From: Nostoc mirabile CHAB5784
GTDB taxonomy: Bacteria > Cyanobacteriota > Cyanobacteriia > Cyanobacteriales > Nostocaceae
Direction of reading: 5' to 3'
DNA length: 64,000 nt
Assembly: GCF_020829645.1 (NCBI RefSeq)
Contig: NZ_JAIVFS010000028.1
Coordinates: 34,164 to 98,163, forward strand
In this document: piece by piece, positions 35,216-43,520 of the stretch
How the letters are laid out: the number at the start of each line of letters is the position of its first letter
Numbering within the stretch: the first letter of the stretch is position 1
Translations under genes and position numbers: made by a program
The notes under the pieces: generated by a model
Told to the model about the DNA's origin: nothing
Databases searched by the model: none
The model's input: the letters and a program-made list of their open reading frames with translations, nothing else

Positions 35216-36880
35216 ATGACAAAACGATTCTGGAATCTTTGTAAGGTTAGTCCGGTTGTTTTAGCTGCTGCATTTTTCGCTGCGAATAGCGCTGTAGCTG
35301 CTGAAGTCAACGATCAAGTAACAAATGTTGCCGAGTTATCTGAGGCTCAAGACTCTAACAGCATGAGCCAGGTAACATCAGTTTCGCAATTTTCGGATGT
35401 GCAACCTACAGATTGGGCATTCCAAGCTTTACAATCTCTAGTTGAGCGCTACGGCTGTATTGCAGGTTATCCCAACAGTACCTATCGTGGTAACCGTGCT
35501 TTGACCCGTTATGAATTTGCCGCAGGTTTGAATGCCTGTTTAGATCGGGTTAACGAACTGATTGCTACAGCTACTGCCGATTTAGTCACTAAACAAGACC
35601 TGGCTACTTTACAGCGCTTACGAGAAGAATTTTCTGCTGAACTAGCAACCCTGCGCGGTCGCGTGGATGGACTAGAAGCCCGCACTGCTGAGTTGGAAGC
35701 TAATCAGTTCTCCACTACTACCAAGTTGGTTGGAGAAGCAATTTTCAATGTGTCTCAGCCTTTTGGTGAACAAAGAGCTGATACAGATACTAACCCTGAC
35801 AATAACCCCGACCTAGACAGCAATACCACTTTTGATAACCGCATTCGTTTGAACTTGTACAGCAGTTTCACTGGTAAAGACCAGTTGCAAATCCGTCTGA
35901 ATGCTGGGAATATCTTCAATAATAGTACTGTGACTGGTACTAACATGACTCGGTTGGGGTATGACGGTAATACTAACAACAGCGTTAGCATAGATAAAAT
36001 CAACTATGCTTTCAACTTGACTGACGCGGTGCGTGTCAAAGTTGATGCTAGTGGTGGTGAGTTCTACGAAAACGTTAATACATTCAACCCTGACTTTGCT
36101 AGCTCTGGTAGAGGTGCTCTCTCTCGTTTTGGACGTTTCAGCCCCATATATCGTCAAGGTCAAGGTGGCGCTGGTTTGACAGTTAGTTTCAATCCTACCG
36201 GCCCTATCAGCTTGACTGGTGGTTATCTAGCACCCTCCACTAATAATGGTGCTTTTGGCGCTAATAATCCCAACAATAATAACGGACTGTTGAATGGTGA
36301 TAACACCATCTTCGGTCAGTTATCTTTCCAACCCAGCAAAGCTTTTAATATTGGTCTAACCTATGCCCGCACTTACCTGGCTGGCAATAGTACCAACAGC
36401 CTCTTCCAAGGTACAGGTAGCGCTTTTGCAAATAATCCCTTTGGCAGTACTAATACTAGTAATACTCGTATTGAATCCAACAACTACGGTGTAGAAGCTA
36501 CCTTCCAACTTAGCTCTGCGTTGGCTATTAGTGGTTGGGGAGGTTACACAACTGCTGATACTAGGACTGGTGCTAATGCAGATGCAGATATTTGGTACTG
36601 GGCTGGCTCACTTGCTTTGAAAGACTTTGGTGGAGAAGGCAACGTCTTAGGTGTTATCTTTGGTCAACCACCCAAAGTTACTGATGGTAGCGTAAAAGAT
36701 GTCGCCACCAATGTTGACCGAGACGATGATACATCTTATCACTTAGAGGGTCTTTACAAGTTCAAGCTTTCCGATAATATTCAGGTAACTCCTGGCGTAT
36801 TGGTAATCTTCAATCCAGAACATAACGACGCTAATGATACCATCTATGTAGGTACTCTACGTACTACCTTCAGCTTCTAA
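35216..36880 (+). CDS. SLH-domain OprB-like porin (iron uptake porin family)
   Basis: The product (554 residues) starts with a signal peptide (MTKRFWNLCKVSPVVLAAAFFAANSAVAA), then an SLH domain (FSDVQPTDWAFQALQSLVERYGCIAGYPN...LTRYEFAAGLNACLDRV), a short coiled coil (LATLQRLREEFSAELATLRGRVDGLEARTAELE) and a beta-barrel ending in Phe (TLRTTFSF). This is the major cyanobacterial outer-membrane porin architecture: the SLH anchors to pyruvylated cell-wall polymer. A GTG at 35198 would give six more residues; ATG 35216 gives the cleaner signal peptide. A strong hairpin terminator follows. Confidence 0.92.
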   Translation: MTKRFWNLCKVSPVVLAAAFFAANSAVAAEVNDQVTNVAELSEAQDSNSMSQVTSVSQFSDVQPTDWAFQALQSLVERYGCIAGYPNSTYRGNRALTRYEFAAGLNACLDRVNELIATATADLVTKQDLATLQRLREEFSAELATLRGRVDGLEARTAELEANQFSTTTKLVGEAIFNVSQPFGEQRADTDTNPDNNPDLDSNTTFDNRIRLNLYSSFTGKDQLQIRLNAGNIFNNSTVTGTNMTRLGYDGNTNNSVSIDKINYAFNLTDAVRVKVDASGGEFYENVNTFNPDFASSGRGALSRFGRFSPIYRQGQGGAGLTVSFNPTGPISLTGGYLAPSTNNGAFGANNPNNNNGLLNGDNTIFGQLSFQPSKAFNIGLTYARTYLAGNSTNSLFQGTGSAFANNPFGSTNTSNTRIESNNYGVEATFQLSSALAISGWGGYTTADTRTGANADADIWYWAGSLALKDFGGEGNVLGVIFGQPPKVTDGSVKDVATNVDRDDDTSYHLEGLYKFKLSDNIQVTPGVLVIFNPEHNDANDTIYVGTLRTTFSF

Positions 36881-36936
36881 AATTGGTGATGAAATTTGAC
36901 TCCTGAATTCTGTTTCGATGAAGCTGAGAATTAGAT

Positions 36937-36970
36937 AAACAAAACCCCACGTAAATGTGGGGTTTTGTTT
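36937..36970 (+). terminator. Hairpin terminator after the porin gene
   Basis: A perfect 14-bp stem AAACAAAACCCCAC / GTGGGGTTTTGTTT with a 6-base loop, ending in a T-rich arm, 57 bp after the porin stop. The A-rich opposite arm lets it serve the convergent gene at 36985 as well. Confidence 0.92.
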
Positions 36971-36984
36971 AGGAAGAAAATGAG

Positions 36985-37245
36985 CTATGTAGGATTATAA
37001 TCTGGCTGATTGGATATGTCTTTTGGGGGGCGATCGCTACTCCAAGCCCACCACACAGAGCCACAGTGACAGTAGTAAAACTCTTGCCATTTGCGACGAC
37101 GGTCTTCTGTAAGTACAGGCGATCGCCGATTTAGCCAAACTTTTTCAGCTTCTCGGCTACTTGAGTGGCAATTAGGACAGCAAAATTCATAGGCATGTAT
37201 TGCCTTATTCGTCCATTCAGGCGGAAGGGTAGCAAAAGCGTCCAT
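36985..37245 (-). CDS. Small zinc-ribbon-like hypothetical protein
   Basis: An 86-residue protein from ATG 37245 (MDAFATLPPEW). It carries two cysteine pairs, CCPNCH and CHCGSVWWAW, about 35 residues apart, which fits a zinc ribbon. The Trp/Arg-rich segment between them (VWLNRRSPV...RRRKWQEFYYC) is conserved-looking. A TTG-initiated extension to 37278 is less likely. Function unknown. Confidence 0.75.
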   Translation of the reverse strand: MDAFATLPPEWTNKAIHAYEFCCPNCHSSSREAEKVWLNRRSPVLTEDRRRKWQEFYYCHCGSVWWAWSSDRPPKDISNQPDYNPT

Positions 37246-37346
37246 GTTGTTACAAGTGTAGTAGCAATGGTTATCCAAAACTTTGAGGTTTTGAATTTAG
37301 CGGCAAACGGATACGATAAAATCCCGCCACACTATCAAACTGCTTA

Positions 37347-37512
37347 AGAGGATGTTTGAAAAGTCCTCTTGTCGGTATCAAAACGTTTTAGATCCTCCTA
37401 AATCCCCCGATAAATTGGGGGACTTTGATTCCGGTTCCCCCCTTTTTAAGGGGGGTTAGGGGGGATCGATAAGTGCCTAAAATCACAGCCAAATACTTTT
37501 CAAACATGCTCT
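37347..37512. repeat. 166-bp MITE-like element, copy 2
   Basis: Ends AGAGGATGTTTGAAAAGT and ACTTTTCAAACATGCTCT. It has the same length as, and inverted internal sequence to, the copy at 3906-4071, with the GGTTCCCCCCTTTTTAAGGG module inside. It fills most of the gap before the DUF3318 gene. Confidence 0.85.
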
Positions 37513-37673
37513 AATCAATATTCTTATGGCTTGATTTGAATCTATTCACTTTCTCGCCATTTACCAATAAAACAACCATTTAGAAAGACTGCGAGAGCAT
37601 CTCACAAATCAAAGGTTAACATGAATGACAACTAAAATAGTTACCATGCACATTATGGCTAATAATTAAATTT

Positions 37674-38276
37674 ATGGAGCCAAATGTTGAAATTCGTCGT
37701 TTGTTAGATGTGATGCCTGCCTCTGGTCGGATGACGACAAAAATCGTTAGTAAGCCGGAGCAAGCAAAAGTGATTGACGCCTCCTTTCCCCAACCCTGGA
37801 ATCAGGCGCGACCGATATATATTAATTTCGATTTGTGGCGTCGCCTGACAAAACCGCAACGAGACTTGCTGCTGTTGCAGATGGTTAGCTGGTTGACGGG
37901 GGTGAAGTGGTTTAAACCCGACATTTATCAAGGTGTGGTGCTGGCGGGGCTGTTAGGCGGATTATTAGAAGCAGCACAGTCAGATGTGGTGGGTGTAGCC
38001 GTAGCTGGGGGATTAAGTGCGATCGCTGCTTTTCGGATTTGGCGCACTAATAAATCTCTTGAGTCAGAGTTAAATGCCGATGCAGCAGCAATTCGTATAG
38101 CACAACGGCGTGGTTATTCAGAAGCTGAAGCAGCGCAGCATCTGTTATCTGGAATTGAAGCGGTAGCCAAAATTGAAGGGCGTTCCAGTTTAAATTTTAC
38201 CGAGTTGATTCGTTGCCAAAACTTACGAGCGATCGCGGGTTTATCACCAGTAGGTATGCCAGAAAGTTATAAGTAG
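37674..38276 (+). CDS. DUF3318 domain protein
   Basis: A 200-residue protein with the cyanobacteria-specific DUF3318 pattern: RRLLDVMPASGRM, YINFDLWRRLTKPQRDLLLLQMVSWL, two hydrophobic Gly/Ala-rich helices (VVLAGLLGGLLEAAQSDVVGVAVAGGLSAIAAFRIW) and ELNADAAAIRIAQRRGYSEAEAAQHLL. Probably membrane-associated; the H/E-x-x-type zinc motif of peptidases is not seen. Function unknown. Confidence 0.88.
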   Translation: MEPNVEIRRLLDVMPASGRMTTKIVSKPEQAKVIDASFPQPWNQARPIYINFDLWRRLTKPQRDLLLLQMVSWLTGVKWFKPDIYQGVVLAGLLGGLLEAAQSDVVGVAVAGGLSAIAAFRIWRTNKSLESELNADAAAIRIAQRRGYSEAEAAQHLLSGIEAVAKIEGRSSLNFTELIRCQNLRAIAGLSPVGMPESYK

Positions 38277-38387
38277 AAATCAGGAAGAATCCATTCGTCT
38301 GAATAGTTAAAGAATCAGGATAATATTTTGATGAATAAGTTTTCTCTCAGATTGTGATAGCATTTTTAGAAAGATTTTTAACTAACA

Positions 38388-39932
38388 ATGCTAAACAAAA
38401 AACTCATCAAATATACTTCGAGATTACCTTTTCATTCTCCTTGGTTTATTATCATTATTTTTTCTGTTCTTGGTTTAATAGGTATTCTCAACCATTCCAT
38501 GTGGCGAGATGAACTAAATCCCTGGCTCATTGTCAGAGATAGTGAATCTTTAGGGGATTTAATTGCAAATATTCGTTATGAAGGTCATCCTCTTCTATGG
38601 TATTTTTCTCTGGAACTTCTGAGAAGAATAGTCGATAATCCGATTATTATGCAAATTTTTCATTTGGCAATTACTGTTGTTTCGGTTACTCTTTTTTGCC
38701 TATATAGTCCTTTTAGCTATCAACAAAAGTTTCTTTTTTCCTTTGGTTTCTTTCCTTTTTACGAATATCTTTTAATTTCTCGAAACTATGCCTTTAGTAT
38801 GTTGTTTATTTTTGCATTCTGTACAGTTTTTTCATCCAGAAAAATAACTTATACTTATTTGGCAATTTTATTGGGTTTAGTAGCAAATAGTAGTGCTTAT
38901 GGTTTATTGGTATCATTCTCTTTATCATTGACTTTGCTAGCTGAATTTTGTTTTGATAGTGAACATCGCCAGCAGTATTTTAGTCAAAGCCAAAAATACG
39001 ACTTATTTTTAAGTCTTGTAATTATCACATTTTCTTTTATTTTATCCATTTATATTATTACTCCTCCGACAGATAGTTATCTTCATGGTGGGTTAAATAA
39101 TGGTTGGGTAATACAATTAGATATCCGTCATTTCTTCAGAAGCATAGGTAGAATATTTGGTGGTTATTTATTAATTATTCCTCAACACAAAAGATGGCTT
39201 GATTTAATTATTTGTGCGATAATTGCTCTCTCCATTGTAATTTTAACCTTGATTAAATTATCTAAAAAGCCAGTTACATTGTTTTTCTACATTATAGGTA
39301 ATTCTGTAATATTTGCCTTTACATACTTCAGATTTACAGGTATGCCTCGGCATTTTGGACATTTCTATTTAGTTCTGATAGCGGCTTTATGGCTGGAAAG
39401 TTATTATCAAGACTCTATGGTTATACTCAATAAGTTTTCTGTTCGTCCAAATTCAATTATATTTGTTCAAAAATGGCATCATGTCGCTTTGATGCTAATT
39501 CTTTATGTCCAGTTTTTGGGAGGTATTTCTAGTTTTTCAAGAGATTTAGTTGTACCATTTTCTGCCAGTCGGGAAACAGTTCAATATATTCAAAAAGCTG
39601 GGTTAGATAATGAGTTTATTGTTGCCAGTCGAGATGCAAATATGGCTCCTTTATCGGGTTATCTCAATCGAAAGTTTTACTATCCTGAGATTCAAAAAAT
39701 GGGAAGCTTTACCCTATTTAAAAACGGTCGTAAAGGTGTCGAACAAGCTGAGATATTAAGCCAAATTAATTCTCTACTCAAAAATCAAGATGAGCAAAAG
39801 AAAATTTTGCTGATTTTAAATAGTAAGCTGAATGTCAACCGCAATGATTTGAAAATTGTTCCAATCAAAGATTTTCAGAGAGGCTGGGTGGATAGTGAAC
39901 GATATTATCTTTATTGGGTAGATGAAGCATAA
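38388..39932 (+). CDS. Multi-pass membrane protein, GT-C glycosyltransferase-like
   Basis: A 514-residue protein with about 10-11 hydrophobic helices. After the first helix comes NHSMWRDELNPWLIVRDSESLGDLIANIRYEGHPLLWY, in which the Asp-Glu pair and the GHPLLWY stretch resemble the catalytic periplasmic loop of PMT/ArnT-type (GT39/GT83) lipid-linked sugar transferases. The C-terminal about 100 residues are soluble. The gene is markedly AT-rich compared with its neighbours, which may point to transfer. Donor and acceptor unknown. Confidence 0.7.
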   Translation: MLNKKLIKYTSRLPFHSPWFIIIIFSVLGLIGILNHSMWRDELNPWLIVRDSESLGDLIANIRYEGHPLLWYFSLELLRRIVDNPIIMQIFHLAITVVSVTLFCLYSPFSYQQKFLFSFGFFPFYEYLLISRNYAFSMLFIFAFCTVFSSRKITYTYLAILLGLVANSSAYGLLVSFSLSLTLLAEFCFDSEHRQQYFSQSQKYDLFLSLVIITFSFILSIYIITPPTDSYLHGGLNNGWVIQLDIRHFFRSIGRIFGGYLLIIPQHKRWLDLIICAIIALSIVILTLIKLSKKPVTLFFYIIGNSVIFAFTYFRFTGMPRHFGHFYLVLIAALWLESYYQDSMVILNKFSVRPNSIIFVQKWHHVALMLILYVQFLGGISSFSRDLVVPFSASRETVQYIQKAGLDNEFIVASRDANMAPLSGYLNRKFYYPEIQKMGSFTLFKNGRKGVEQAEILSQINSLLKNQDEQKKILLILNSKLNVNRNDLKIVPIKDFQRGWVDSERYYLYWVDEA

Positions 39933-40460
39933 GGATAGTGCGCCGAATTTTGCAGTTATCAGGCAGATTGGAGTCAATTTTCGAGGTAAAGAGAATTACA
40001 AAATTTCATTCAGAAATATGGGATAGACTTTTTTGTACTGAAGCAATCAGCATTTACACCTGAATATATCGCTATGAATCTTTGGTTTATCCAGTGGCAA
40101 TCGATAGCAAAAGATATCTCTTTAAAGCTACAACAGGGAACTAATCCTGCTCTCTTAGGCATTTTACAGCGCTGTTTTGTCTTAGAAACTAAAGGCTTGA
40201 TTGTTCTACAAGCAACATGTATCGCCCAAACACCCCATAAATAAGGCTTTTACGCCCTTTGAGTTAGCTTACCACCAGTGATAACTAGCTGCGATGCGTA
40301 AGGCTAATCTACACTGGAATAAGAGAATGTGTGTTTAACTAACTTAGATGTTCGAGGCTAAGGAGTTTAGTCATACCTTCTTGGTATTGGTTATGATGTG
40401 CTTACCTCGTTTGGTAAAACTTAACTTAAATTCTGTCAGTTACTAACGGAGTTGATAGCA
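39933..40460. other. AT-rich region, possible gene remnant
   Basis: 528 bp holding only a 56-codon frame (40074-40244, separate entry). No repeats or RNA genes recognised. Confidence 0.4.
40074..40244 (+). CDS. Short hypothetical protein, possibly a remnant
   Basis: A 56-codon frame from ATG to TAA, with amphipathic helical composition (AKDISLKLQQGTNPALLGILQRCFVLETKGLIVLQ). It reads like the end of a larger conserved cyanobacterial gene, but no family is recognised and no ribosome-binding site is seen. Confidence 0.3.
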   Translation: MNLWFIQWQSIAKDISLKLQQGTNPALLGILQRCFVLETKGLIVLQATCIAQTPHK

Positions 40461-40652
40461 ATGGGTAACTTTATTATTTTTGCCTTGATAGTAGTTTACG
40501 GAGGCGGCGTTTGGAAGTTTTGGAATGGGTTTGGACGGACTAATTTTAATCCAACTTTGACCAATCGCATTGGTTTATCTTTGCTATGGCCAGCTTTGTT
40601 TATTACAAATCAATCCTATCGTCGAAACTTTAGAAAGGCGTTGAAGGGCTAG
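40461..40652 (+). CDS. Small membrane protein, hypothetical
   Basis: The 63-residue product (MGNFIIFALIVVYGGGVWKFWNGFGRTNF...) has one N-terminal membrane helix and a second hydrophobic patch (LSLLWPALFI), ending in a basic tail (YRRNFRKALKG). ACGGAG lies 11 bp before ATG 40461. Small proteins of this form are common in Nostocales; function unknown. Confidence 0.7.
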   Translation: MGNFIIFALIVVYGGGVWKFWNGFGRTNFNPTLTNRIGLSLLWPALFITNQSYRRNFRKALKG

Positions 40653-40721
40653 AGTTTACTATTAAGTTTAAAGTCATCTGAACCTGATGGTGGCATATAT
40701 CCCAATATAAATCTAACCCAC

Positions 40722-40754
40722 CAACCCCCTTTCCCTACTAGGGAAAGGGGGTTG
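40722..40754. terminator. Strong inverted repeat, probable terminator
   Basis: A perfect 14-bp stem CAACCCCCTTTCCC / GGGAAAGGGGGTTG around TACTA. It lies 70 bp behind the small membrane protein gene. No long T tract follows, so it could instead be a hairpin repeat. Confidence 0.6.
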
Positions 40755-40866
40755 TGTTTGCTCATCCAAAAAGGAGAGGAATTAGGGGAGGGATAAGTTC
40801 GTAGTTTTTACAAGTGCAACCCGTTAGCAGTTGGGAAGTATTTTAGCTGATGAATTTACGAATTAT

Positions 40867-41259
40867 TTATTTGGTTAGTAGATGGATTGCTGCACCTACA
40901 GCTGCACCATCAACAGCATTCCCAAGGGTATCTTTGCCATCGCCAGTAATTACGCCAGTCACTGCGCTAGCGCCTGCACCGACTCCGATATCTTGAACAA
41001 CGCTGCGGTTACGGCGATTGTTTCTTAGACCATTTGCACCATTGACAGCCGCACCAGTGACACCACCTTTAACAGCATTGTCTAATACACGACCATTTCC
41101 TCTAACTGCTCCGGTTACTACATTGGTAACAGCCCCAATACCTGCATCTCTTAATACTCGGTCATCAGCCGCAGCTGGTTTAGCAGGAATTATAGTGACA
41201 CCAGCTAAACTTGCAGCCATGAGGCTGGGTAGAAGTGTGCGTTTTAGGATATTATTCAT
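40867..41259 (-). CDS. Secreted glycine-zipper protein, hypothetical
   Basis: A 130-residue protein with a signal peptide (MNNILKRTLLPSLMAASLAGVTIIPAKPAAA) and a Gly/Ala/Val-rich mature part with repeated AGIGAVTNVVTGAVRG / GVGAGASAVTGVITG / AVDGAAVGAAIHLL patterns typical of glycine-zipper domains. The three near-repeats suggest internal duplication. Probably periplasmic or outer-membrane associated. Confidence 0.75.
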   Translation of the reverse strand: MNNILKRTLLPSLMAASLAGVTIIPAKPAAADDRVLRDAGIGAVTNVVTGAVRGNGRVLDNAVKGGVTGAAVNGANGLRNNRRNRSVVQDIGVGAGASAVTGVITGDGKDTLGNAVDGAAVGAAIHLLTK

Positions 41260-41614
41260 TGTGTTACCTTCTCAAAACATCAAACAATTGGATAAATCTA
41301 AAGTTACTGGAGTCAGAGAAAATCATATTTTTTCAATTGGACAACAGCAACTATCTATTGTTTGAGGACATATACATAATCCCATTTATAAAGTCATAAC
41401 TGCATCACCTGAAAGCATGAATATAAATTAAGCCTTGAGAAGGGCTTGCTGATTTCTTAGGCGATACTAGAGATTACACATTGACAAAATAAACTAAAGA
41501 TGCATTGTATATTTTTAGGTATGAAAGTTTGATTTTTTCAGTACTAGCAAGCGATTTCTGATGATAAATCGCGTACTGTTTACCCTATCTATCTAAAGAT
41601 AGTTGACAAAATAA
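41260..41614. other. Intergenic region
   Basis: 355 bp, AT-rich. One short hairpin CTATCTTTAGATAG on the minus strand (about 41586-41599). No gene or repeat family recognised. Confidence 0.4.
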
Positions 41615-41935
41615 TTAAACTAACTCGTCGGGGTTAATATTTAATTCTCTTAGTTTAGCAGCCAAGCGTTGCGATCGCGCTTCTGTTTGGTGCGATCGCT
41701 CCCATCCTGTTGGTAGCAAATTACCCTGATTATCCCACCAGCGCAACCATGTAATTTGCCAATCGAATATTAAGGATTCAACCGAACCTTTGAGTTTACT
41801 TCCATGTCCTTGGCGATTACCCAGATTAACGACTGTTATAGGATTCTTTTTTCCTCCTCCTGGTGGCGATGCAGCACGTCCTTCTGTTGTCAGCCTAAGC
41901 TGGATATGCGGAAAACCCTGAGAACCTTCAACCAT
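41615..41935 (-). pseudogene. Probable chimeric remnant: S8-peptidase N-terminus joined to a Uma2-type C-terminus
   Basis: A 106-residue frame. The first about 60 residues (FPHIQLRLTTEGRAASPPGGGKKNP, then NRQGHGSKLKGSVESLIFDWQ) resemble the N-terminal region of subtilase-family proteins that commonly follow an AAA ATPase gene. The last about 45 (WLRWWDNQGNLLPTG and the coiled ARSQRLAAKLRELNINPDE) look like the C-terminal tail of Uma2 proteins. No catalytic residues remain. It lies 27 bp downstream of the AAA ATPase gene on the same strand, where the peptidase gene would be expected. By-eye reading; it may still be expressed. Confidence 0.5.
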
Positions 41936-41962
41936 TTATTTCTCCGACACCAAAATTTAATA

Positions 41963-42964
41963 CTAAAAAACTTTGATTTCTGCGATCGCTTCTTCTAAGT
42001 GTTCCTGAATCACTAGCTCCTCTCGCTCAAGGATTGCTCTTTTAGCTGCATCTTGTGCAACCCTTACAGCTTGAGCCGCAGAAAAATCTCTCATCTGCTC
42101 AATGATCCTTGGCCAGTTGATAGATCCCACTTCAATTGCAGATAGTGTTTCCTTTAGTATAAATTCTAGCTCCTGTTCTCCGGGTTTGGGTACTGCGATC
42201 AAATCATCAAATCTTCTCCAAAGAGCAGTATCCAGAGATTTATTCAAATTCGTTGCTGCTACTAAAAGCCCTGAAGAGGGTTGATACTCATCCAAAATTT
42301 GAAGAAATGTATTGACTACTCGCTTAATTTCTCCTACTTCTTGAGAGTCTTCTCGTGTCTTAGCAATTGAGTCACATTCATCAAGAAACAATAAACATGG
42401 ACTTTTTGAGGCATCCTCAAATACAAGTCTTAAATTGCTGGCAGTTTCGCCTAAAAAAGACGACACCATTGCATCAAACCGAACTTTCAGGAGTGGTAAT
42501 CCTGTATTCCAAGCTAAACGTTCTGCTCCTAGCGTCTTTCCACAGCCAGGAGGCCCATATAGAAGAATTTTTTGTCTGTAACGCAATCCATGATGAGCAA
42601 GCCTATCTCTTGCCGCATATTCGCGTTCAATTCGGCAGAAACGTTTCTCAATATTTATTGGCAACACCATGTGATGCCGCAAATGATCCCTTGGTATGAT
42701 AGTTACTAGAGGAAGATTAAATCGCTTACTGGTTGATAATTCAGTTAATGTCTGTAAGTTTTCTGGTACTGAAGAAGCAGGTTTGCTGATGTTAGTAGGC
42801 TTCTCTTTCTGGCTTTTTTTAGTGATATTCTCTAACTGGTCAGCTAAGAGAGTATGTCCCTTACTGCGTTCTTCCTCAATCACTAGGTATGTGAGCTTAT
42901 CAATCGCGTCTTGATCTGAACTAGCGATCGCTCTAAAAAATCTCTTGAGAAGCTCTGCTTTCAT
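41963..42964 (-). CDS. AAA+ ATPase (subtilase-associated type)
   Basis: A 333-residue protein with an N-terminal helical region (residues 1-80) and one AAA+ module: Walker A GPPGCGKT (137-144), Walker B LLFLDECDS (191-199), sensor-1 ATN, and an Arg-finger-like LWRRFDD. CDC48/FtsH-like core without a protease or membrane domain. In many bacteria this type is encoded beside a secreted-type S8 peptidase as a two-gene unit; here the partner seems reduced to a 106-codon fragment. Start is ATG 42964. Role unknown. Confidence 0.8.
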   Translation of the reverse strand: MKAELLKRFFRAIASSDQDAIDKLTYLVIEEERSKGHTLLADQLENITKKSQKEKPTNISKPASSVPENLQTLTELSTSKRFNLPLVTIIPRDHLRHHMVLPINIEKRFCRIEREYAARDRLAHHGLRYRQKILLYGPPGCGKTLGAERLAWNTGLPLLKVRFDAMVSSFLGETASNLRLVFEDASKSPCLLFLDECDSIAKTREDSQEVGEIKRVVNTFLQILDEYQPSSGLLVAATNLNKSLDTALWRRFDDLIAVPKPGEQELEFILKETLSAIEVGSINWPRIIEQMRDFSAAQAVRVAQDAAKRAILEREELVIQEHLEEAIAEIKVF

Positions 42965-43123
42965 ACTGCCTCTCAGTATAAATAATAATTTTTGACTAAT
43001 TCAGTACTATTGTACTATAAAAGTATAGTGCATTGTAGATCATAACGCGATCAGCTTGCCCCTAATCATTATATTAAGTTATATAAAGAAAACATAATTT
43101 TTCTACTTAGAAATTTACTATAT

Positions 43124-43399
43124 CTAAACATAAAACATTGCTTTAAGGTCTATATCATCTTCCCCTTCGATCAATAACAAAGTCATCAGATGTCCCTCAA
43201 CAAACCCTGTTAATCTGAAATCAGACATAGCTTTTAGTTCCTTTATAGAAACTTTCTCACAATAGTATTTAAATATCATTTGAATAGCTTTATCTTTATC
43301 TAAGTAATACTGATAGCTACTATCCTTTTGCATCAAATGTTCTACTATTTTTGTTATTCGAGCTAGAAGTTCTTTTTTCTCCCTCGAAAGTTCCTGCAT
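43124..43399 (-). CDS. Hypothetical protein
   Basis: A 91-residue soluble, helical, Lys/Glu-rich protein (MQELSREKKELLARITKIVEHLMQK...). The ATG at 43399 is chosen because GGAGG lies 6 bp ahead of it; the in-frame ATG at 43411 would put that Shine-Dalgarno sequence inside the coding region. No family recognised. It stands between the AAA ATPase gene and tkt on the same strand. Confidence 0.6.
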   Translation of the reverse strand: MQELSREKKELLARITKIVEHLMQKDSSYQYYLDKDKAIQMIFKYYCEKVSIKELKAMSDFRLTGFVEGHLMTLLLIEGEDDIDLKAMFYV

Positions 43400-43463
43400 A
43401 ATTTCCTCCATTCATCAAATAATTACCTCAATTATAAACAATCTTTCTCAGCGCCCCTCTGCG

Positions 43464-43490
43464 AAAAAAAGGCGGGCCTTTCAGCCCACC
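43464..43490 (-). terminator. Rho-independent terminator of tkt
   Basis: On the minus strand GGTGGGC-TGAAAG-GCCCGCC forms a 7-bp GC-rich stem (one G-U pair) followed by seven T. It lies about 30 bp past the transketolase stop codon. Confidence 0.88.
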
Positions 43491-43520
43491 CCACACTATT
43501 TTGAGAATATTCTGTTGCTA

